Of a stretch of 64,000 bases of DNA, positions 59,925 to 64,000 are shown piece after piece. Location of the stretch: NCBI GenBank assembly GCA_027485645.1, contig JAIXQR010000001.1, positions 299,632 to 363,631 of the forward strand, read 5' to 3'. Position 1 is the stretch's first letter. Every line of letters begins with the position of its first letter. Origin of the DNA: a bacterium (GTDB lineage: Bacteria > Armatimonadota > Fimbriimonadia > Fimbriimonadales > Fimbriimonadaceae). The notes under the pieces were generated by a model that ran no database searches, was not told the origin of the DNA, and saw only the letters and a list, made by a program, of their open reading frames with translations. A program made the position numbers and the translations under genes.

Positions 59925-60745
59925 TTAATGGGATCGCCCTTTTCGAGGTACGAGTCAGCCGAGGATTTTCCATCGCTGCCGCTTGCTGGCTGAGTATTTG
60001 AGACAGCGGTCGGGGTTGAGGTCGATTCGGCGGCGTCGCTTGCAGAGCTAGTCGGCTCGGAAGCGGGTTGGCTCTGCTGAGCCGGGGATTCCGGTGCCGG
60101 CTGCTCAACGGCTCCCGGGTTGGTGCTTGGGGCTTCGGCTTGTGGCGGAACCTGGATTTGGTTTGTAATGCTGATTGGCTGAGGCGTTGGCATGGGTCGA
60201 CTCGATGTGTCGACCTCACTCACAAAGCTGGACCGCGCAGATCCTCGGTAGCCCGTACTCGGTGGGTTTAACATGTTGCCGAGCATCCAGCCGATCGCAA
60301 CGATCACGCCGACAATTCCGGCGGCCAACCAAGGCACCAGGTTCTGACTCCCGCTTCTAGTGGTCGAAATTGCTACTGGCGCTACGGCGATAGCTTCCGC
60401 TTCTGGTTCTTCTGGCATCGGAACAACGGGGACGTTGCGTAGGATCGCCGGGGTCTTACAGGTGGCGCAGGATGGCTTTCCGTCAATCCCGACCAAAGCG
60501 TGCGGTCGCTTCAAGTTGCTCCGACAAATAAGGCATTGGTTTGGAACCATCGGCAGCAACGACGAGGCGCAATGTCGGCAAGTTGGAATGCCCTGTTCGC
60601 CGAAGAGGGATAGAGATATCTCCTCAAGGGTCACGTCTCCGTGACAGTTCGCACAATAGAGCTCTTGGGCGACCTTGGAATCTCCCGCCGCTCCCGGCTT
60701 GCCACTGTTATCTATAACGAGATTTTTGATGAAATGTGAACTCAT
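59921..60745 (-). CDS. Zinc-ribbon membrane protein with long Pro/Ser/Gln-rich tail
   Basis: 274 aa, with GGAG six bases before the ATG. Four CxxC pairs (residues 31/34, 56/59, 71/74, 93/96) form two zinc ribbons in the N-terminal, presumably cytoplasmic, part. One transmembrane helix at ~138-158 (PWLAAGIVGVIVAIGWMLG) follows. Residues ~170-274 are low-complexity Pro/Ser/Gln/Thr, likely outside the membrane. The C-type lectin gene starts on its stop codon. The pair could form an inside-to-outside module; the function is unknown. Confidence 0.75.
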   Translation of the reverse strand: MSSHFIKNLVIDNSGKPGAAGDSKVAQELYCANCHGDVTLEEISLSLFGEQGIPTCRHCASSLLPMVPNQCLICRSNLKRPHALVGIDGKPSCATCKTPAILRNVPVVPMPEEPEAEAIAVAPVAISTTRSGSQNLVPWLAAGIVGVIVAIGWMLGNMLNPPSTGYRGSARSSFVSEVDTSSRPMPTPQPISITNQIQVPPQAEAPSTNPGAVEQPAPESPAQQSQPASEPTSSASDAAESTSTPTAVSNTQPASGSDGKSSADSYLEKGDPIK

Positions 60746-60893
60746 GAATAGCTCCGCTAAACGTCCGGGAATCTAACTTGCACCTCGGGACGCCGTTACT
60801 CCCAGTAGGTCCTCCGACACCAAGCATTCAGATGTATCGGAGTATACGTTTGTTAAGAGTTGCTCTGAGCAAAAAGTTCTAGGGCAAGCATGA

Positions 60894-62010
60894 TCAATCC
60901 ACGAAGTCGTCTTCCGACGGTCGCTTCTTCAGATAAGCCTCGATAAACCCGTCAATGTCACCGTCCAAAACGCCGGAGACGTTGGCAGTTTCGTGGCCGG
61001 TACGGTGGTCTTTCACCATCGTGTACGGCTGCATCACGTAACTGCGAATCTGCCGACCCCATGCCGCCGGACCGCCGTCGCTCTTCAGGGCCTGGACCTT
61101 CGCTTCCGCGTCCAATCGCTCGACTTCCATGAGGCGAGCGAGCAAAACCGACATCGCTGACGCTCGGTTTTTGTGCTGACTCCGCTCGTTCTGGCAGTTG
61201 ACAACGATTCCGGTGGGCAAGTGGGTGATTCGGACGGCCGATTCGGTCTTGTTAACGTGCTGACCACCTGCGCCGCCAGCACGAAGGGTTTCCACCTTCA
61301 AGTCTTCCGGATTGATCGTGACCTCAGACTCCTCGATTTCCGGCAGAACTTCGAGCTTGGCGAATGACGTGTGTCGCCGAGATGCGGCGTCGAACGGAGA
61401 AATTCGGACGAGTCGATGCACGCCGATTTCTGACCGCAGGAACCCGAAGGCGTTTTCTCCCGTGATCTGCATCTGGATGCTGCGGTAACCCACGACATCG
61501 CCGGGGGTTTCGCTCATGATCTCAACCTTGAACCCGTGTCGCTCGGCCCAGCGCTGATATTGCCGCTGCAGAATCGAAGCCCAGTCGCAAGCTTCCGATC
61601 CACCGGCGCCTGCCTGAACTTCCAAAAGCGCATTCCGCGAGTCATATTCGCCGGTCAGCAAGGTGCGGAGCTCATAGGCGTCCAATTTCGCCATGAAGTC
61701 GATTGCCATGGCGTCGGCTTCCTTTTCCGTTTCCTCGTCCGGCTCAAGCTTCAACATGCCGTAAAGCTCGTCGATATCCCGCTCCATCTTGTCGAGTTGC
61801 AAGAACGGGTTGAGCACGTTTCGAATTCGCGAAAGGTGCTGAAGGGTCTTGTTAGCCGCGGCTGGGTCGTCCCAGAAGGTGAGTTCGGCCGACTGAGCTT
61901 CTAGCTCTTCAATGTTGCGCTGCATTCGAGGGACGTCAAAGATGCCCCCTAATCGCGTCCAGACGACTACGCGCCTCGGACAAAGTCTGATGCTGTTCTA
62001 ACGATAGCAC
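60894..62010 (-). CDS. prfB: Peptide chain release factor 2 with programmed +1 frameshift
   Basis: 371 aa after frameshifting. The start is GTG 62010 (VLSLEQHQTLSEARSRLDAI). After 24 codons the frame meets TGA at 61936-61938; a +1 slip on CTT continues as DVPRMQRNIEELEAQ. RF2 releases peptides at UGA and UAA. The codon-recognition motif is SPF (RISPFDAASRRHTSF), and the catalytic GGQ is in RAGGAGGQHVNKTESAV. VNCQNERSQHKNR is also conserved. Without the frameshift the protein would seem to start at ATG 61925 with 343 residues. TAAACT lies six bases before the GTG. Confidence 0.95.
61935..61950 (-). other. prfB programmed +1 frameshift site
   Basis: The minus strand reads AGGGGG-CAT-CTT-TGA-C: an internal Shine-Dalgarno-like AGGGGG three bases before the slippery CTT, then the UGA that RF2 itself reads. 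This is the classical autoregulatory arrangement. Confidence 0.95.
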
Positions 62011-62016
62011 TCGCCT

Positions 62017-62022
62017 AGTTTA
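62017..62022 (-). promoter_or_regulatory. -10 element of a leaderless promoter for prfB
   Basis: TAAACT, a 6-base spacer (AGGCGA) and GTG 62010 on the minus strand. The AGGCGAG could also act as a weak ribosome-binding site. Confidence 0.5.
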
Positions 62023-62034
62023 CCGGTGAACCGC

Positions 62035-62520
62035 CTAAGGCACCTTCGCCGCTGGATCGCTCGATCCAAACTCGTCCTTCGGCAGAACCAAGATGGCCAA
62101 GAACAGGCAAGCCAAGATGTACGCCCCTGGCACCAAATATTGAAACGCTTCCGGATATTCCGGCCGTGGCGCCTGCTGCGCCAATGCCGAAATGAAGCTG
62201 TGCTGTAACCGAAGGAAAAGAAAAACGCCCGTACAGAGCGCTCCACCAATGAACCCGCAAGCCCCGCCGAGCCCAAACTTCAGCGTGGCATAAATTCCCA
62301 GAATCGTCGCCGGAAGCGGACCCGCCGCAAAACAGATGAGCAGCCACTGGACTTGCTCGGTCTTCTGAAAAGCGACGAACGGCCAAATGCTTAGCAAGTA
62401 TCCGGCCACCGCGGCGACCAAAAAGCCGCTGCACCCAAAGATCATTTGGGCGTCCATGTCTTTCTCCGGACGCACCGCCGCGTCGAGGGTCTCGTCGGTA
62501 TTCAGCGGTTCAAGGGCCAT
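62035..62520 (-). CDS. Integral membrane protein of unknown function
   Basis: 161 aa from ATG 62520 (MALEPLNTDE). A ~25-residue acidic soluble start is followed by about four helices: FGCSGFLVAAVAGYLLSIWP, WLLICFAAGPLPATILGIYA, GLGGACGFIGGALCTGVFLF and YLVPGAYILACLFLAILVL. I recognise no family. It starts 10 bases after the glyS stop and is probably cotranscribed with it. prfB follows 24 bases downstream with its own promoter-like element. Confidence 0.65.
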   Translation of the reverse strand: MALEPLNTDETLDAAVRPEKDMDAQMIFGCSGFLVAAVAGYLLSIWPFVAFQKTEQVQWLLICFAAGPLPATILGIYATLKFGLGGACGFIGGALCTGVFLFLRLQHSFISALAQQAPRPEYPEAFQYLVPGAYILACLFLAILVLPKDEFGSSDPAAKVP

Positions 62521-62530
62521 GTGGAGGTCT

Positions 62531-64000
62531 TCAGCCTTCGATGACGAGCTTCGTAAAGTCACCCGCCGCGAGCAACTGGAGCGCCGCCGCATGCAAAAGC
62601 GTTAATCGAGCATAGCGCACCGCCGCATCTTCGACCAGTACCATCGTTCCATCCAGGAACGCGTTGATCGGTGCGACTAGCGCCTCGATGCTACGAATCG
62701 TGGCCTCGACGTCCCGCTCACGAGCAAAACGGAACAGGTCATCCTCTTGGGCTTTAAGAACCTCTAGAAGGGCAAGGCCAGGTTCGGAATCGATATCTCC
62801 GGGGACAATCTGCCGGAGCGGATCATCGAATCCGTACTCCATGCCTTTCTTACGAGAAGACGCGACCAGGTTCAATGGCCGCGTTGCCGTCTGCACGAGG
62901 GCCGTATGGTTCGCTAAAGTCGACATGACCGCGACGCGGAACTTCACCGCTTGCGGAATGGTGAGCTCCCAGCGGTGCTCGCTCAGGGCGGCGGCATCCA
63001 GAATGTCGTGCCGAACTTCTGGCATGAGCGCGGAGTAGCGACCCTCGAACACGTCCCAAAGCGCGGTGTGCGCTCCAGAGTTATCGAGCGGAATCGCCTG
63101 CTCACGATACTGGTCCAACGCAAAGTCGAAAAGCTGGTCATAAGCCGGGAGCGCTCCGGGCCACGCCCAAGCCGATTCGATGAGCACCGTGGCGCATCGT
63201 CGCAGTCCGAACGGGTCGCTAGAGCCGGTCGGCTCGAGTCCGAGACCTAGGAAGCCCGCGAGCTTATCTAGCTGGTCCGCCATCGCAAGTCGCAGTCCGG
63301 TTCGGTGCCCTAGGTCGGTCGCGGGCGAACTGTTCTTAGTTGGGGCGTACTGGTGCCGAAGGGCCGTCACTACCGCCTCGGGCATGCCTTCACTGCGCGC
63401 ATATTCCGCTCCGACGATGCCTTGAAGGGACGACAGTTCGCTTACCAGGCCCGTGCTGAGGTCAGCCTTCGCGTACCGGCCCGCCAACTCGGCCAGTTCC
63501 GCTTCTTCTTCCGACGCTCCGGTAGCTTCGGCCACAAAGCGTGCAACGTTCGCGAGTCGCTCCGAGCGAGACAGGACCGTTCCGAGCTTTTCCTGGAACA
63601 CGATTCCGGTGGTTTTCGCTAGAAAGTCGGCAAGGGTGAATTTCTGATCTTCCTGATAGAAAAACTTCGCGTCGTTAAATCGTGCGTTCAGCACCCAAGC
63701 TGATCCAGCCCGAACTGTGTCGTCCTCACCGCTGTTGCGGACGAAGAGGAATCGATTCGTGATCTTCCCGCTGGCATCGCGAACCGGGAACATCCGCTCG
63801 TGCTTCGCCATCGCCGTCACCAAAACGGGCTCCGGCAAGTCGAGGAACGAAGCGGGGAACTCACCTTCAATGACCGATGGCCATTCGGTGAGGTGCACGT
63901 TCTCATCGAGCAAGTCTTCCGAAATCTCGGCGACGCCGGAACACTTATCTTCGATTTGCTGAAGAATGGCGGCGCGGCGAACGGCAGGATCGGGCTCAAC
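62531..64000 (-). CDS. glyS: Glycyl-tRNA synthetase beta subunit, 5' partial
   Basis: 489 residues are visible; the frame is open through base 64000, so the N-terminus lies outside the window. GlyS is the tRNA-binding subunit of the bacterial alpha2beta2 glycyl-tRNA synthetase. Conserved segments: NVHLTEWPSVIEGEFPASFL, VLVTAMAKHERMFPV, NRFLFVRNS, AKFFYQEDQKFTLADF, GLVSELSSLQGIVGAEYA and KLAGFLGLGLEPTGSSDPFGLRR. The C-terminal anticodon-binding-like domain ends LLAAGDFTKLVIEG. The presence of GlyS implies the alpha/beta-type enzyme; glyQ probably lies just upstream outside the window. Confidence 0.95.
   Translation of the reverse strand, partial: VEPDPAVRRAAILQQIEDKCSGVAEISEDLLDENVHLTEWPSVIEGEFPASFLDLPEPVLVTAMAKHERMFPVRDASGKITNRFLFVRNSGEDDTVRAGSAWVLNARFNDAKFFYQEDQKFTLADFLAKTTGIVFQEKLGTVLSRSERLANVARFVAEATGASEEEAELAELAGRYAKADLSTGLVSELSSLQGIVGAEYARSEGMPEAVVTALRHQYAPTKNSSPATDLGHRTGLRLAMADQLDKLAGFLGLGLEPTGSSDPFGLRRCATVLIESAWAWPGALPAYDQLFDFALDQYREQAIPLDNSGAHTALWDVFEGRYSALMPEVRHDILDAAALSEHRWELTIPQAVKFRVAVMSTLANHTALVQTATRPLNLVASSRKKGMEYGFDDPLRQIVPGDIDSEPGLALLEVLKAQEDDLFRFARERDVEATIRSIEALVAPINAFLDGTMVLVEDAAVRYARLTLLHAAALQLLAAGDFTKLVIEG

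Noticed and set aside
1..64000. CRISPR arrays, transposases, integrases or phage genes
   Set aside because: None seen on either strand; the window looks like ordinary chromosomal core with small accessory genes.

Overview
This is a densely packed chromosomal window (roughly 57% G+C by eye) from a diderm bacterium. There is no integrase, insertion sequence, prophage or CRISPR array, and no gene-free stretch longer than about 180 bases. My best placement is Armatimonadota, class Fimbriimonadia or a close relative. This is inference from gene content: a Gram-negative ubiquitin-like UBact gene with Dop and a 20S proteasome beta subunit, a pseudopilin with a C-terminal H-X9-DG motif, Kdo transferase (so an LPS-type outer membrane), many small secreted or lipoprotein orphans, and very frequent GTG/TTG starts. 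No rRNA or ribosomal marker long enough for firm taxonomy is present.

Layout. 1-6 kb: the end of a DUF1080 gene, then an overlapping purC-waaA-purE operon facing a PI-PLC-like/DUF4139 pair. 6-14 kb: a DtxR-type regulator, Y-family polymerase, GDPD, a DsbD N-domain protein, a redoxin and a (6-4)-photolyase-like protein, then PRC-barrel and J-domain genes on the other strand. 14-20 kb: a folK-pilC-pilC operon, tRNA-His, endonuclease IV and phosphohexomutase. 20-26 kb: a pseudopilin and a Spy-like protein divergent from a two-component system, with a perfect 14-bp inverted repeat between them, then a J-domain/WD40 fusion and a malate/lactate dehydrogenase. 26-29 kb: the yceD-plsX-fabH lipid operon. 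29.8-33.6 kb: a lipoprotein followed by dop-UBact-prcB. 34-46 kb: peptidases, metG, htpX, an ABC exporter, a CNNM/CorC protein and small membrane proteins. 46-54 kb: a DUF1501 protein, a cell-wall pair (LD-carboxypeptidase and phosphodiester glycosidase), and the classical rpmH-rnpA-yidD-yidC-jag operon. 54-64 kb: leuC, a C45 hydrolase, a lipoprotein, a zinc-ribbon/C-type-lectin pair, prfB with its programmed frameshift, and glyS running off the end.

Most notable observations. (1) dop, UBact and prcB overlap each other, but no prcA, ligase (pafA) or ATPase gene is seen in the 64 kb. (2) rnpA clearly extends 29 codons upstream of its first ATG/GTG/TTG codon into the end of rpmH, so it appears to start at a non-canonical codon (ATC is the best candidate). 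(3) At least ten genes have a TANNNT -10 hexamer ending 5-7 bases before the start codon, which suggests widespread leaderless transcription. (4) The (6-4)-photolyase-like protein seems to lack the cysteines that hold the family's 4Fe-4S cluster. (5) A 13-bp hairpin overlaps the Shine-Dalgarno sequence of a secreted-protein gene, and its single G.U pair indicates which strand is transcribed. rpmH (44 codons) is too short for usual ORF cut-offs but is clear.
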